Shown: positions 51,556 through 60,000 of the stretch, piece by piece | How the letters are laid out: every line of letters begins with the position of its first letter | How positions within the stretch are numbered: position 1 is the stretch's first letter | Assembly: GCA_958403395.1 (NCBI GenBank) | Contig: CATXXF010000005.1 | Coordinates: 6,174 to 70,173 of the forward strand | Direction of reading: 5' to 3' | DNA: 64,000 nt | Source of the DNA: an uncultured Collinsella sp. | GTDB lineage: Bacteria; Actinomycetota; Coriobacteriia; Coriobacteriales; Coriobacteriaceae | Program-made: the position numbers and the translations under genes | Notes under the pieces: model-generated | Databases searched by the model: none | Seen by the model: only the letters and a program-made list of their open reading frames with translations | Told to the model about the DNA's origin: nothing

Positions 51556-52524
51556 TTAGTACTGCTCGATGCCCATGTAGCGACGAACCTCGGGGCTGTG
51601 ATCGAACACCTTGCCGCGTGCGGCGCGCAGCTCGCAGCTCATGTTGTAGAAGAAGACCGGCTCCAGGTACGAACGCACGCTGACAGGTACCTCGCCCACG
51701 CCGTACTCGAGCGCGTCGAGCACCATGATCGTGTCGGTGTGCGTGTTGAGGAACGCCAGCGCGCGCTCCTCCATGGGGCGGCACTCGCCCGATCCGAGCT
51801 GCACAAAGTAGAACACACCGGGCTCGGTGGCCTCGAACGGGCCGTGGAAGTACTCGCCGGAGTGGATATAGCAGCAGTGCTGCCACTGCATCTCCATGAG
51901 CGAGCAGATGGCCATGGCGTAGGTCTGGCTAAAGTTAGGGCCGGAGCCCAGGATATAGAAGAACTTGTGCTGCTGGCAGAGCTCGGCAAAGCGGGCGCCC
52001 AGCTCGGCGTTGACCTTCTCGCGGGCGGCGGGCAGCAGTGCATCCATCTGCTTGAGGCCCTCGTACATGTCGGCGAGTGCCTCGTAGCCTTCCTGCTGGT
52101 CGAGCAGCTCGGCGGCGATCAGAGCGCCGATGCCCTGAGGCACCTCGGCCTGCGACACGCCCTCGCCCCAGGGGTAGACCCAGGTGGTCCACTTGCCGCT
52201 ATCGATCTTGGAGCCCTCGCAGTCGGTGAGGGCGACGACCTCGGCGCCGGCAGCCAACGCCATCTCGCAGCCGTCGACGACCTCCTGCGTGTTGCCGCTG
52301 TGGCTGCAGGCAATAACGAGCGACTTCGGCCCTAGGCTCTTGGGGGCCATCAGGCAAAACTCGCGTGCCGTGTAGACCGTCGAGGTAAACGTGGTGGCCT
52401 CGCGCTTGAGCAGCTCGTTGGCCGGCATCAGGTCGATCATCGAACCGCCACAAGCGATCCAAAAGACGTTCTCAATCTTGCCCTTGCGCTCGATGATTTC
52501 CTGAATCAGATCGTGTGCGTTCAT
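51556..52524 (-). CDS. SIS-domain protein 1, FrlB/GfrF-like sugar-amine 6-phosphate deglycase
   Basis: 322 residues with two SIS domains: VFWIACGGSMIDLMPANELL and SLVIACSHSGNTQEVVDG in the first, KFFYILGSGPNFSQTYAMAICSLMEMQWQHC in the second. HSGEYFHGPFEATEPG is the active-site segment shared with fructoselysine-6-phosphate deglycases. Expected reaction: cleavage of a phosphorylated amine-linked sugar to glucose-6-phosphate and an amino acid. It is the only gene downstream of its own promoter, beside GntR 1. Confidence 0.78.
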   Translation of the reverse strand: MNAHDLIQEIIERKGKIENVFWIACGGSMIDLMPANELLKREATTFTSTVYTAREFCLMAPKSLGPKSLVIACSHSGNTQEVVDGCEMALAAGAEVVALTDCEGSKIDSGKWTTWVYPWGEGVSQAEVPQGIGALIAAELLDQQEGYEALADMYEGLKQMDALLPAAREKVNAELGARFAELCQQHKFFYILGSGPNFSQTYAMAICSLMEMQWQHCCYIHSGEYFHGPFEATEPGVFYFVQLGSGECRPMEERALAFLNTHTDTIMVLDALEYGVGEVPVSVRSYLEPVFFYNMSCELRAARGKVFDHSPEVRRYMGIEQY

Positions 52525-52580
52525 CCTGATGTTCCTCCTTGTGCGGCGGTTTTGAGCGACGGCAGCTCGTACCTGCTGTC

Positions 52581-52659
52581 GTTCTATGTTGTCCTATTTA
52601 TAACACGTGCAACAACGCCCGTGAAGTCATCTCGGCAAATTTGTTCTATGTTGTTCTAT
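52581..52659. promoter_or_regulatory. SIS gene 1 promoter with two 17-bp direct repeats
   Basis: GTTCTATGTTGTCCTAT (52581) and GTTCTATGTTGTTCTAT (52643), 62 bp apart. Between them, on the minus strand, are TTCACG, a 17-bp spacer and TATAAA. On the minus strand the repeats read ATAGAAC-AAC-ATAGAAC. They are the best candidate operator for GntR 1. Confidence 0.65.
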
Positions 52660-52668
52660 CTGTGGACG

Positions 52669-53433
52669 TTAGATGTCGAATACGTAGCGCGAGCCCACGA
52701 TCTTTTGGCGGCCGAGCAGCAAGGGGCGCTCGTCCTCATCGGTAAAGTACGCCTCCATATAGAAGAGCGGCTCACCGACCGGCACCTCCAGCAGCGGGGC
52801 CGCCTGAGCATCGGCAAGCGCAATCTCCACGGTGCAGGGGTCGGACTTGAGCGGCGCGCGACCCGAATGCTCGGCAACGAGCGCAAAGATGGAATTGTCC
52901 GTGAGGTCCTTGTCGGCAAGCGTCTGCAGGTAGGGATGGTCGGCCAGCACAAAGGCGTTGTTCTCGAGCATAACGGGCACGCCATCTGCCGTGCGCACGC
53001 GCTCGACCACGATGAGCTCGCAGCCGGGCTCCACGCCAAAGAACGCCGCGTCCTCGCGCGTCGCCGCGACCACCGTGCGCGACACCAGACGCGCACCCGG
53101 CACCATGTCGTTGGCAGCGCAACCCTCAGAAAAGCTCTGAACGTCACCCTTCTGGCGAATCTTGCGCTTGAGCTTGGGAGCGCACACAAAGGTACCCCTC
53201 CCCTGCTGGCGGTTGAGATACCCCGCGCGCGACAGCTCCTCGATGGCACGGCGCACGGTGATGCGCCCCACGCCGTAGGACTTCGCGAGCTCCATCTCGG
53301 AAGGAATGCGCGAGCCGGCCACGTACACGCCGCGCGCGATCTCGCCCTTTAGGTCGTCCATGACCTGCTGGTACAGCGGCACGGCGGACACTTCGGCGCG
53401 CTCGGAACGTTCGGTCTTGCTATCGGCTACCAT
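52669..53433 (-). CDS. GntR/HutC family regulator 1
   Basis: 254 residues: winged-helix PLYQQVMDDLKGEIARGVYVAGSRIPSEMELAKSYGVGRITVRRAIEELSRAGYLNRQQGRGTFV (about 19-85) and a UTRA effector domain. It starts two bases after recQ, using GGAG inside the recQ end, so it is probably co-transcribed. It most likely regulates the adjacent SIS gene 1; the effector would be a sugar phosphate. Confidence 0.9.
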   Translation of the reverse strand: MVADSKTERSERAEVSAVPLYQQVMDDLKGEIARGVYVAGSRIPSEMELAKSYGVGRITVRRAIEELSRAGYLNRQQGRGTFVCAPKLKRKIRQKGDVQSFSEGCAANDMVPGARLVSRTVVAATREDAAFFGVEPGCELIVVERVRTADGVPVMLENNAFVLADHPYLQTLADKDLTDNSIFALVAEHSGRAPLKSDPCTVEIALADAQAAPLLEVPVGEPLFYMEAYFTDEDERPLLLGRQKIVGSRYVFDI

Positions 53434-53435
53434 CG

Positions 53436-55418
53436 TTATGCTCCATCCCGCGCATGCTCGGACTCAAACTCTTCAATCGCCGCCATAAACTGCTCGCCAA
53501 AGGCGTCGGCCTTTTTCTCGCCAATGCCGTTGACTTGGATCAGCTCGTCGCGTGTCTGCGGGCGCAGGCGGCACAGGCCGCGCAGAGCCTTGTCGGAAAA
53601 GACCATGTACGGCGCCATCTCCAGCTCCGTCGAGATCTCCTTGCGCAGGGCACGCAGGCGCTCGAACAGCTCGGCATCGTCGCCAACGCGCGGGCGCTGA
53701 TCCATCTCGGCCTCCTCGCGCAACAGATCGACGGCGCGGCGGGCGCGGGCCGAGGCCTTGCGCTTGGACGCGCGACGCTTAACGGTAAAGGCGAACGCCT
53801 CGTCCTCGACCTCGCTGGCACGCGGACCCAGCCCCACGACCGGGTACTGCCCCTGCGAGGTGGCCAGGTAGCCGCGGCCGCACAGCTGGCCGATGATGTC
53901 CTTAATGCGCCCGACCGATTCGCTCGACAGCTCACCGTAGCCGTGGTCCTCATCCAGATGCATCTGGCGAATGCGCTCGGTGTTGCCACCGTGGAGCACG
54001 TCGGCGATCAGCGACTTGCCAAAGCGCATGGGACGCGTGGCCACATAGCGCACGGCAGCGCGGGCCATATCGGTGACGTCCTCGACCTCGAACTGCGTGA
54101 GGCAATTGCTGCAGTTGCCGCAGCCCTCGACGTCGTCCATGGTGGTGCCGCCCGCGCCAGCCGAAGCAGCATGCTCGGCCGCGGCCTCGTCGCCAAAGTA
54201 GCGCAGCATGTATTCGCGCAGGCAGCCGGTGGTATTGCAGTAGCCCTCCATCTGGCTGAGCAGACGATATCGATTCTGGAGCGCCCACGCGCGCTGCTCG
54301 TCGTCGAGCGCCTCATCGGCAGCATCGCCGCGGTCGATCAGAAAGCGGCGCATGCGAAAATCGTTGCCGTTCCACAGCAAGTAGCAGCTGGCCGGGTCGC
54401 CATCGCGGCCGGCGCGGCCCGCCTCCTGGTAGTAGGCTTCGATGCTCTCGGGCACGTTGTTGTGGATCACGTAGCGCACGTTGGGCTTGTCGATGCCCAT
54501 GCCAAAGGCGTTGGTGGCAACCATCACCTGGATATCGTCGTCGATAAAGGCACGCTGGCTCTGGCGGCGGGCGTCGTTGCCCATGCCGGCATGGTAGCGC
54601 CCCACACGAATGCCGCTGGGGCCCAGTGCCTCGGCAAGTTCCACGGCCAGCGTATCGACCGTCTTGCGGGTCGAGCAATACACGATGCCGCTCTCGCTCG
54701 AATGCGCGATCACATAGTCGCGCACCCACGCGGTCTTGGCCTTGTCGCCCATCTCCTCGCAACCAAAGTAGAGGTTCTTGCGATCAAAACCCGTCACCAC
54801 GGTCGCGGGGTTTTGCAGGCCGAGCATCTGCTGAATGTCCGCACGCACGCGCTCGGTCGCCGTAGCGGTAAAGGCCGCCACGATAGGGCGCTGCGGCAGG
54901 GAATCGATGAACTCGCGAATCTGCAGATAGGCGGGGCGGAAATCCTGGCCCCATTGGCTCACGCAGTGGGCCTCGTCAATGGCCACGAGCGGCACGCCAA
55001 TGCCGCCGTCCGCCGCGGCCTCCTGCGCAAAGGCTAAAAAGCGCGGCTCGAGCAGGCGCTCGGGTGCCACATACATAAGCTGGTAGCGCCCCTCACGAGC
55101 ACGCTTGAGCACGGTGTTTTGCTGGGCCGGAGTAAGGCTGGAGTTGAGATAGCTGGGTCGCGCACCCGCCGCGAGCAACGCACGGGTCTGGTCCTCCATA
55201 AGCGACAGCAGCGGATTCACCACAAAGGTGATGCCGGGCAGCATGAGCGCGGGGACCTGGTAGCAAATGGACTTGCCGGCGCCCGTGGGCATAACACCCA
55301 GCGCATCACGACCGGCAAGAATCGCATCGACCATGCGGTCCTGCCCCGGGCGAAACGAGGTGTAGCCAAAATAGGCGCCGAGCGTGTCGAGCGCCATCTG
55401 CTGCATGCTATCGGTCAT
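53436..55418 (-). CDS. recQ: ATP-dependent DNA helicase RecQ
   Basis: 660 residues. FRPGQDRMVDAILAGRDALGVMPTGAGKSICYQVPAL (Walker A), AIDEAHCVSQWGQDFRPAY (DEAH), RYVIHNNVPESIEAYYQEAGRAGRDG (motif VI), the zinc site (CNTTGCLREYMLRYFGDE ... GCGNCSNC), RQC winged helix, and a C-terminal HRDC domain (LRKEISTELEMAPYMVFSDKALRGLCRLRPQT). It unwinds DNA during recombination and repair. Confidence 0.96.
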   Translation of the reverse strand: MTDSMQQMALDTLGAYFGYTSFRPGQDRMVDAILAGRDALGVMPTGAGKSICYQVPALMLPGITFVVNPLLSLMEDQTRALLAAGARPSYLNSSLTPAQQNTVLKRAREGRYQLMYVAPERLLEPRFLAFAQEAAADGGIGVPLVAIDEAHCVSQWGQDFRPAYLQIREFIDSLPQRPIVAAFTATATERVRADIQQMLGLQNPATVVTGFDRKNLYFGCEEMGDKAKTAWVRDYVIAHSSESGIVYCSTRKTVDTLAVELAEALGPSGIRVGRYHAGMGNDARRQSQRAFIDDDIQVMVATNAFGMGIDKPNVRYVIHNNVPESIEAYYQEAGRAGRDGDPASCYLLWNGNDFRMRRFLIDRGDAADEALDDEQRAWALQNRYRLLSQMEGYCNTTGCLREYMLRYFGDEAAAEHAASAGAGGTTMDDVEGCGNCSNCLTQFEVEDVTDMARAAVRYVATRPMRFGKSLIADVLHGGNTERIRQMHLDEDHGYGELSSESVGRIKDIIGQLCGRGYLATSQGQYPVVGLGPRASEVEDEAFAFTVKRRASKRKASARARRAVDLLREEAEMDQRPRVGDDAELFERLRALRKEISTELEMAPYMVFSDKALRGLCRLRPQTRDELIQVNGIGEKKADAFGEQFMAAIEEFESEHARDGA

Positions 55419-55576
55419 GGTTTCCTAACGTTCAAGTCATCTGCCGCCGATTATACGCCGCCACGCGGACCAGCGTCGAACGGCTGACGGCCACGGGCAA
55501 TACGGTCTAAGGCGGACGAGCGTGGATTTTTGGACACTTTCCGGAAGAGCGTGAAAACGTCGCTGGTTGAGCATAA

Positions 55577-55692
55577 GTCAGCGAAAACGCCCCTAGGCGA
55601 GCAAGGTGACGTGAAAGAGGAGGGAAGCGTACTTTTGTACGCGACCGACGATTGAACGTCAGATTGCCGCTTAGGGGCGTTTGCAGCGTCGA
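55577..55692. repeat. 117-bp nested palindromic element, copy 2
   Basis: Same ends and order as 33222-33338. Outer arms here are AACGCCCCTAGGCG / CGCTTAGGGGCGTT; the inner hairpin is GCGTAC/GTACGC. Lies between recQ and GntR 2. Confidence 0.85.
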
Positions 55693-55727
55693 CCGGTCCG
55701 CCGTTCGTCAGAACGGCGGAACCAACC

Positions 55728-56447
55728 CTACATGACCATAACGTAGCGCGATCCCACGTAGTACTGCTTACCCATCAGGACCGGCTCGCCATTGGGGCCC
55801 GTGAAGCCGGCACGCAGGTTGAGCAGCGGATCGTGCGGAGCAATGCCCAGCTCGGCCGCCTGCTCGGTATTGGCACGAACGGCCTCGACTGTGCGGTAGC
55901 CAACCGAGACAATCGGCGTTCCGCCAACACGCTCGACCTCGGCAAAAATCGACTTGTCCTCAAGATCGGCCGTCAACAGCTCACGGTAGGCGTCAAACGG
56001 CACAAAGATGTTCTCCTCAAAGATGGGCTCGCCGTCGGCTGTACGCACGCGCTTAATATGCAGCAGCAGCGCGTCCTTCTGCAGGCCAAAGAATTCCATC
56101 TCGTTTTGACGTGCCGGCACAATCTGGCGATCGACCACATGTGCGCCCGCCTTCATGCCATTATCGGCACACAGCGCGGTAAACGTCTGCAGCGTCGAAG
56201 CGTGGAACTGGCGGTTGATGTGCGGCGTGGAGACAAAGGTGCCACGGCCCTGCTGCTTAACCAGGTAGCCATCGGAGCACAGCTCCTCGACGGCGCGGCG
56301 CACCGTAATGCGGCTCACGTCGTACTGCTCGGCTAGCTCAAGCTCGGACGGAATACGCTCCTTGGGTGCATAAACACCTTTCTCGATCGCATCCTTGATT
56401 TCGTCGTAAATCTGCTGGTAAAGCGGTGCATTTTTGGGCGCAGGCAT
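55728..56447 (-). CDS. GntR/HutC family regulator 2
   Basis: 239 residues with winged helix (PLYQQIYDEIKDAIEKGVYAPKERIPSELELAEQYDVSRITVRRAVEELCSDGYLVKQQGRGTFVS) and UTRA domain. A paralogue of GntR 1. AGACGTTATA upstream also occurs upstream of the PTS operon, so it may control that unit and itself. Confidence 0.9.
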   Translation of the reverse strand: MPAPKNAPLYQQIYDEIKDAIEKGVYAPKERIPSELELAEQYDVSRITVRRAVEELCSDGYLVKQQGRGTFVSTPHINRQFHASTLQTFTALCADNGMKAGAHVVDRQIVPARQNEMEFFGLQKDALLLHIKRVRTADGEPIFEENIFVPFDAYRELLTADLEDKSIFAEVERVGGTPIVSVGYRTVEAVRANTEQAAELGIAPHDPLLNLRAGFTGPNGEPVLMGKQYYVGSRYVMVM

Positions 56448-56489
56448 ATCTAATCACTCTTATCGAAATATCGAAATAACTAATACGTA

Positions 56490-56499
56490 TATAACGTCT
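56490..56499 (-). promoter_or_regulatory. AGACGTTATA motif upstream of GntR 2
   Basis: Reads AGACGTTATATACG on the minus strand, in the AT-rich leader 43 bases before the start codon. The same ten bases are at 62631, and CGTTATA is found twice at 63909-63925. Confidence 0.45.
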
Positions 56500-56539
56500 A
56501 GTTTCATATTACCTCATAATGATAAAACGATACACCCTC

Positions 56540-56583
56540 CCTACCAAAAAGCGACAGCTTCATTTTGGTAGGTTTTATCTGGG
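56540..56583 (-). repeat. 45-bp hairpin repeat, copy 3
   Basis: Minus strand: CAGATAAAACCTACCAAAAT, loop, then TTTTTGGTAG. The change G to A in the left arm is matched by C to T in the right arm when compared with copy 1. About 90 bases upstream of GntR 2. Confidence 0.75.
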
Positions 56584-56666
56584 CAAACGAGAGCCTCTTG
56601 AAAGCAATGGGGCTTTCGGGGGGCTCGTTCGGATGGGTTGCGCAGGACCGGCAAAATGCCAATACC

Positions 56667-57674
56667 CTACTTGCCGTCGTCCTGCTGCAGGCTGTCCTGT
56701 TCGCTGAGGCGCGCCTGCCTGCTGGCCATGCGTGCGGGCTTGTCGGGATCGGGAACGGCCGTGGGCATGGGCTCGTCGACATGACCACCCCACCAGCCGC
56801 CCACAAAGTTGAGCGTGTGGAACACATTGATCACGGCGCCGGGATCAACGTCGCACACCAGCTTGATAATGTCCTGGCTCTCGTAGGTCGAGACAACGGC
56901 GTGCAGCAGATACATCTTTTCGCGGCTATATCCGCCAATGACCTCGGCACAGCTAATGCCATGCTGAAAATGGTCAACATAGGTGGTCATGACCTCGTCT
57001 GCCTTGCGCGTCGTGATCTGCAGCGTCACGCGATCGTAGCGACGATAGAAACTGTCGATGGTCTTGGTCGAAATAAACTGGAACACGATGGAATACGCCG
57101 CCTTGTCCCAGCCAAACATAAAGCCAAAGATCGCCAGGATAAAGCAGTTGAAACCAAAGATGACGCCCCAGATGGTCTTGCCCGTGTGGTTGGAGACCCA
57201 CAGCGCGATAAAGTCGGTGCCGCCGGTGGATGCGCCGGACTTGAGCGCGATGGCAGCCCCCAGACCCGAGACCACGCCGCCAAAAATGATGAGCATGATC
57301 TTGTCGCCCAAAAACGGCGCGAAGTGAAAGATGTTGAGGAACAGCGATGAGAGCACGACCTGCATCATCGAGAAGATGACGAAGCGCTTGCTGATGCCGC
57401 TCCAGCATAGGAGCGCCACGGGGATGTTGAGTGCGAGCATGCCGAGCGAGATGTCGATGTGAACGCCGCCCAGCGAGGTAACGCGATCGAGCAGGACCGC
57501 GACGCCGGTGAGACCACTCGGGAGCAGGTCGGCGGGCTGAATGAACGCCTGGATCAGGAATGTCTGGAGAACGGCGGAAATTGTGACCGCCACGGCAGTG
57601 ATGGCGCGGCGGACGATGGTAAGGCGGCCGAGCACGAGCACACGGTCCGTGAGCTGATCGATGGCGTTCGCCAC
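56667..57674 (-). CDS. YitT family membrane protein (DUF161/DUF2179)
   Basis: 335 residues, five to six membrane helices (LPSGLTGVAVLLDRVTSL; IIFGGVVSGLGAAIALKSGASTGGTDFIALW) followed by a C-terminal DUF2179 domain (STKTIDSFYRRYDRVTLQITTRKADEVMTTYVD). GTG start after AAAGGAGCC. Transport role is likely but the substrate is unknown. A 40-residue polar tail is added at the C-terminus. Confidence 0.88.
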   Translation of the reverse strand: MANAIDQLTDRVLVLGRLTIVRRAITAVAVTISAVLQTFLIQAFIQPADLLPSGLTGVAVLLDRVTSLGGVHIDISLGMLALNIPVALLCWSGISKRFVIFSMMQVVLSSLFLNIFHFAPFLGDKIMLIIFGGVVSGLGAAIALKSGASTGGTDFIALWVSNHTGKTIWGVIFGFNCFILAIFGFMFGWDKAAYSIVFQFISTKTIDSFYRRYDRVTLQITTRKADEVMTTYVDHFQHGISCAEVIGGYSREKMYLLHAVVSTYESQDIIKLVCDVDPGAVINVFHTLNFVGGWWGGHVDEPMPTAVPDPDKPARMASRQARLSEQDSLQQDDGK

Positions 57675-57813
57675 GTAGGCTCCTTTCGAAGGCAGATGTA
57701 GTTGTGGGGCATGTCCGCGATTGTAGCATGGGGCGTGCGGGACCGCTTCAATTCACCCTCTCTCGACAACCAAAGCGGGACTAGCAACCCCCACGACCAA
57801 AGGCCCAAATTAC

Positions 57814-57933
57814 AAGTGAGTAGACTTTTTACGATCTGGCGAGCACACCCAAAACCGCCAACTCTGTGACCTGCGGTTTTACAAAGGAAGATATGCATTG
57901 TGCTCGGCCTGCGCCAAAAAGTCTACTCACTTA
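57814..57933. repeat. 120-bp nested palindrome (AGTGAGTAGACTTTTT arms)
   Basis: Outer arms AAGTGAGTAGACTTTTT plus GAGCACA, with their inverted copies; inner hairpin AAAACCGC/GCGGTTTT. GAGCACACCC in its core is shared with the element at 22284. The gap from 57675 to 58029 holds this element and no gene. Confidence 0.75.
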
Positions 57934-58029
57934 GTCCGAATCGAAGCCATACGGATCAAAATCGAAACCAAATTGAGCCAGTCCACCGCAAAAAACGTTT
58001 GAACCCGTGCTTCTCGCGGCGGATTGACA

Positions 58030-58659
58030 CTACAAAGCGGCCAAAATGTCGGTCAAATTATCGATAACGGCATCGGCTCGCGATTGATCGAGGTTGACGC
58101 CCTCGTGCGGACGCAGCGCCAGGACGCGGGCGCCGGAGCGCTTGCCAGCCTCGATCCCCATCGGCGAATCCTCGATAACCAGGCACTCGGCAGGCTCCAC
58201 CCCCAGCGCCTCCATGGCGCGCAGGTAGATCTCGGGATCGGGCTTAAACGCACTGCACTCGTGGCCGCTGATGGTGTAGTCCAGCACGTCGGCGATACCG
58301 GCAATCTCCACCAGCTCATCAATCAACTCGCGATAGGACGAGCTCGCGATGGCACACTTCACGCCACGCTCGTGCAGCTTGCGCATCACCGGCTCCGTCT
58401 GCTCGTTGAGCAGCTCGGCATACGGAACGGGGTGGACCGGGCTGTAGACTTGCTTGTACTCCACGCGCAGACGCTCGCGCAGCTCAACATCGTCGGGCAC
58501 CAGCGCCTCCCAAATGGCCGGCTCGTTAGACCCCGAAAGATCGGGGATCTCGTCAAAGTGGAACCCCTTCTCTTCCATAAACGCCACGCGACGACGGTTG
58601 TAGAACCACTCGGTATCGACCAGCACGCCGTCCATATCAAACAGCACTGCCTTGATCAT
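58030..58659 (-). CDS. HAD family hydrolase, beta-phosphoglucomutase-like
   Basis: 209 residues. KAVLFDMDGVLVDTEWFYNRRR (motif I), CAIASSSYRELIDE (motif II), KPDPEIYLRAMEALGVEPAECLVIEDSPMGIEAGKRSGARVLAL (motifs III/IV). Cap region fits subfamily IA phosphatases and phosphoglucomutases. GGAGGAGATGCGT before ATG fixes the start. The hairpin repeat at 58674 immediately precedes this site. Confidence 0.88.
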   Translation of the reverse strand: MIKAVLFDMDGVLVDTEWFYNRRRVAFMEEKGFHFDEIPDLSGSNEPAIWEALVPDDVELRERLRVEYKQVYSPVHPVPYAELLNEQTEPVMRKLHERGVKCAIASSSYRELIDELVEIAGIADVLDYTISGHECSAFKPDPEIYLRAMEALGVEPAECLVIEDSPMGIEAGKRSGARVLALRPHEGVNLDQSRADAVIDNLTDILAAL

Positions 58660-58673
58660 ACGCATCTCCTCCC

Positions 58674-58717
58674 ACCTGCCAAAAAGGGACAGGTTTATTT
58701 TGGTAGGTTTTATCTGG
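58674..58717 (-). repeat. 45-bp hairpin repeat, copy 2
   Basis: Minus strand CAGATAAAACCTACCAAAAT, AAACCTGTCCC loop, TTTTTGGCAGGT, ending about 14 bases before the HAD start codon, the same placement as copy 1 before 5-FCL. Confidence 0.8.
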
Positions 58718-58753
58718 GGTTTTGCGACGCGACGGATTCGCCCTCCCCAAAGC

Positions 58754-58784
58754 AAAAAGGGGACGGGGCGCAAACCCCATCCCC
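58754..58784 (-). terminator. terminator of the PTS-SIS operon
   Basis: GGGGATGGGG/CCCCGTCCCC stem (one G-T pair) with TTTTT on the minus strand, 35 bases after the SIS gene 2 stop. Confidence 0.88.
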
Positions 58785-58818
58785 TCTCAATCAACCCGTA
58801 AGGTCTACTTACTTGTGA

Positions 58819-59802
58819 TTAGTAGGAAAGCTTCCACATGTAGCGACGCATGGTCAGCGGGTGCTGACGGGCCTCGGCGATCTGGTTGCCGTACTCGCGC
58901 ATAACGGCGAGGTGCAGCAGCGGGTTGAAGTAGGTGACGACGCTCGCGGGCACAGCGTCAGCCAGGCCGTAGTCCTTGGAGTCGATCAGAGCGACCTTGG
59001 CGCCCATGCGCTTAAGGAAGGTGAGGGCGCGGGCGTCCATCGGACGGGTAGCGCCATCGGACATGAAGAAGACGTAGGGCTTACCCTCGGTGGAAACCTC
59101 GAACGGGCCGTGGAAGTACTCGCCGGTGTTGTAGGCGGCGGCGTCGATCCACTGCATCTCGGTGAACAGGAAGGCGGCGTGAGAATAAGCCATCTTCTCG
59201 GAGGCACCGGAAGCCATGAAGTAGATCATCTTGTCGTCCTTGAAGTCCTCGGCGAACTTCTTGGCGAGCTTCTTGCAGGACTGAGCGGCGTTCTCGCAGA
59301 GCTCGAAGACGTTGGTGAGGCCGGTGATCATGTCCTCGTAGTGGTCATAGCCCTCGGTCTGCTGAAGGATCTCGACAGCAAGAGCGATGGCGTAGCCGGG
59401 CTTCTCGCACTTGGCAGCGAAGTTGGCGTGGAAGCCGTGAACGATGACGTAGTCAGCGTCGACGGTCAGAGCGGAGCCAGCCTTGTTGGTGAGGGAGACG
59501 ACCGGGCAGTTGTGCTTCTTGGCGGTCTTGTTGGCCTCGACGGTCTCGGGCGTGGAGCCACCGAGGGAGCAGGTGATCACGAAGGTGTGCTCGTTGACCC
59601 AGGAAGGCGTGTCGTAGTTGAACTCGTTAGCAGTGAAGATCTGAACGTTCAGCTTGTCCGTGTTGTTGGCCAGGAAGTACTTGGCGGGGTAAAGGTCGGA
59701 CATGGAGGCACCGCAGCCGACGAAGGCGACGCTGTGGATCTCGTGGTTGGACAGGACGTCAGCGACGATCTGCTTAGGGAGGTTAAGGTCGATCTCGTAC
59801 AT
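58819..59802 (-). CDS. SIS-domain protein 2, FrlB/GfrF-like deglycase of the PTS operon
   Basis: 327 residues. SVAFVGCGASMSDLYPAKYFL and TFVITCSLGGSTPETVEANKTAKKHNCPVVSLTN (first SIS), MIYFMASGASEKMAYSHAAFLFTEMQWIDAAAYNTGEYFHGPFEVSTEG (second SIS with the family's GEYFHGPFE). It is related to SIS protein 1 but clearly diverged. AAAGGAATGTGTCAG before ATG fixes the start. As last gene of the PTS operon it should act on the imported phosphosugar. Confidence 0.85.
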   Translation of the reverse strand: MYEIDLNLPKQIVADVLSNHEIHSVAFVGCGASMSDLYPAKYFLANNTDKLNVQIFTANEFNYDTPSWVNEHTFVITCSLGGSTPETVEANKTAKKHNCPVVSLTNKAGSALTVDADYVIVHGFHANFAAKCEKPGYAIALAVEILQQTEGYDHYEDMITGLTNVFELCENAAQSCKKLAKKFAEDFKDDKMIYFMASGASEKMAYSHAAFLFTEMQWIDAAAYNTGEYFHGPFEVSTEGKPYVFFMSDGATRPMDARALTFLKRMGAKVALIDSKDYGLADAVPASVVTYFNPLLHLAVMREYGNQIAEARQHPLTMRRYMWKLSY

Positions 59803-59893
59803 CTGACACATTCCTTTCAATTTTTGCGGCGCCACATTGCCGGGCGCTCGCAGGGTTACCGTGATTTGGACCGAGTCGCCGGTCCGTTGAGGA

Positions 59894-59966
59894 TGTGTCA
59901 AAGGAACTGTCCCTTTGACACATTTAGGGATGGAAGCCTGCCTGGGGTATGGGATGCCAGGCAGGC
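59894..59966 (-). promoter_or_regulatory. two stable hairpins between EIID and SIS gene 2
   Basis: TGTGTCAAAGG/CCTTTGACACA (59894-59922) and GCCTGCCTGG/CCAGGCAGGC (59936-59966), both perfect. In the 198-base gap inside the operon they may set relative expression or mRNA stability. The first resembles REP-like CTGTCCCTTT elements. Confidence 0.6.
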
Positions 59967-60000
59967 CCCCGGGGGAAAGCGGTTAGGCGCTTAGTCGCGA

